Assembly (NCBI RefSeq): GCF_003436425.1
Contig: NZ_QSPK01000003.1
Coordinates: 51,559-84,478 of the forward strand
Source: Eubacterium sp. TM05-53
GTDB taxonomy: Bacteria; Bacillota_I; Bacilli_A; Erysipelotrichales; Erysipelotrichaceae
Direction of reading: 5' to 3'
DNA: 32,920 nt
Numbering within the stretch: position 1 is the stretch's first letter; the number at the start of each line of letters is the position of its first letter. The translations under genes and the position numbers were made by a program. Shown one piece after another: positions 32,858 to 32,920 of this stretch. The notes below the pieces were generated by a model. It did not search any database. It had not been told where the DNA came from and worked only from the letters and a program-made list of their open reading frames with translations.

Positions 32858-32920
32858 TATATAATGTGAGTACCCATCTGATAACCCCTAGGAAATTTCA
32901 AGTCCTCTAGCCATGGCATA
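32858..32920 (+). other. Edge stretch with a -10 box
   Basis: TATAAT at 32860-32865 is followed by a GC-richer tail with CTAGGA and TCCTCTAG able to pair. It could be the start of another RNA or the terminator of amt, but the window ends before either can be decided. Confidence 0.3.

Overview
The window looks like chromosome from a low-GC Firmicute. The signs are AT-rich sequence, strong AGGAGG ribosome sites, T-box and FMN leaders, a cdaA-cdaR-glmM cluster and divisome genes with an extracellular hydrolase. The gene mix would suit the Erysipelotrichia, but that placement is an inference without database support. TGA is an ordinary stop here (both ends of the ftsX/ftsE cluster, the histidine kinase, the MATE gene), so the Mollicutes code does not apply. 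I see no prophage, insertion sequence, CRISPR array or tRNA.

Layout. 0.06-1.0 kb: ogt, an unidentified structured RNA gene (about 571-815) and a broken second copy of the ogt 3' end. 1.05-3.6 kb: a leucine-type T-box leader (specifier CUU) driving a YkvI-like transporter and a glycerol-dehydrogenase-family enzyme. 3.7-9.1 kb: a cell-wall/division cluster, ftsX1, coiled-coil M23 hydrolase, ftsE, ftsX2, then an S41 protease; two FtsX paralogues flank one FtsE and one hydrolase. 9.2-11.1 kb: uvrB. 11.2-12.7 kb: an FMN riboswitch followed by a riboflavin transporter gene (ribU) and a creatininase-family gene, both frameshifted. 12.7-16.9 kb: a GntR/UTRA repressor divergent from a mannose-type PTS operon (IIA, BtpA/SgcQ-like protein, IIB, IIC, IID); IIC has an in-frame TGA. 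16.95-18.15 kb: a LytTR regulator with a degenerate receiver, then a hairpin-rich non-coding stretch of about 450 nt with its own -10 box and terminator. 18.2-24.3 kb: gamma-glutamyltransferase-like protein, HAD phosphatase, cdaA, cdaR, glmM and a response regulator; the histidine kinase follows after a terminator. 25.8-28.5 kb: a Gfo/Idh oxidoreductase, convergent yaaA and an M42 aminopeptidase. 28.7-31.1 kb: a DUF3793 protein and NrdI-like flavodoxin, divergent from a MATE pump. 31.1-32.9 kb: an ammonium channel with a fused C-terminal P-II domain.

The most promising unexplained system is the LytTR gene with the large putative RNA. Two copies of GTTTTACCA lie 21 bp apart, the geometry LytTR proteins recognise, just upstream of an RNA promoter with a good -10 and no good -35. 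This resembles the logic of AgrA and RNAIII, but that is a hypothesis. Second in interest are the 5' structured RNA, the double-FtsX module, and the concentration of five gene-disrupting changes between 11.4 and 15.6 kb in a window that is otherwise intact.
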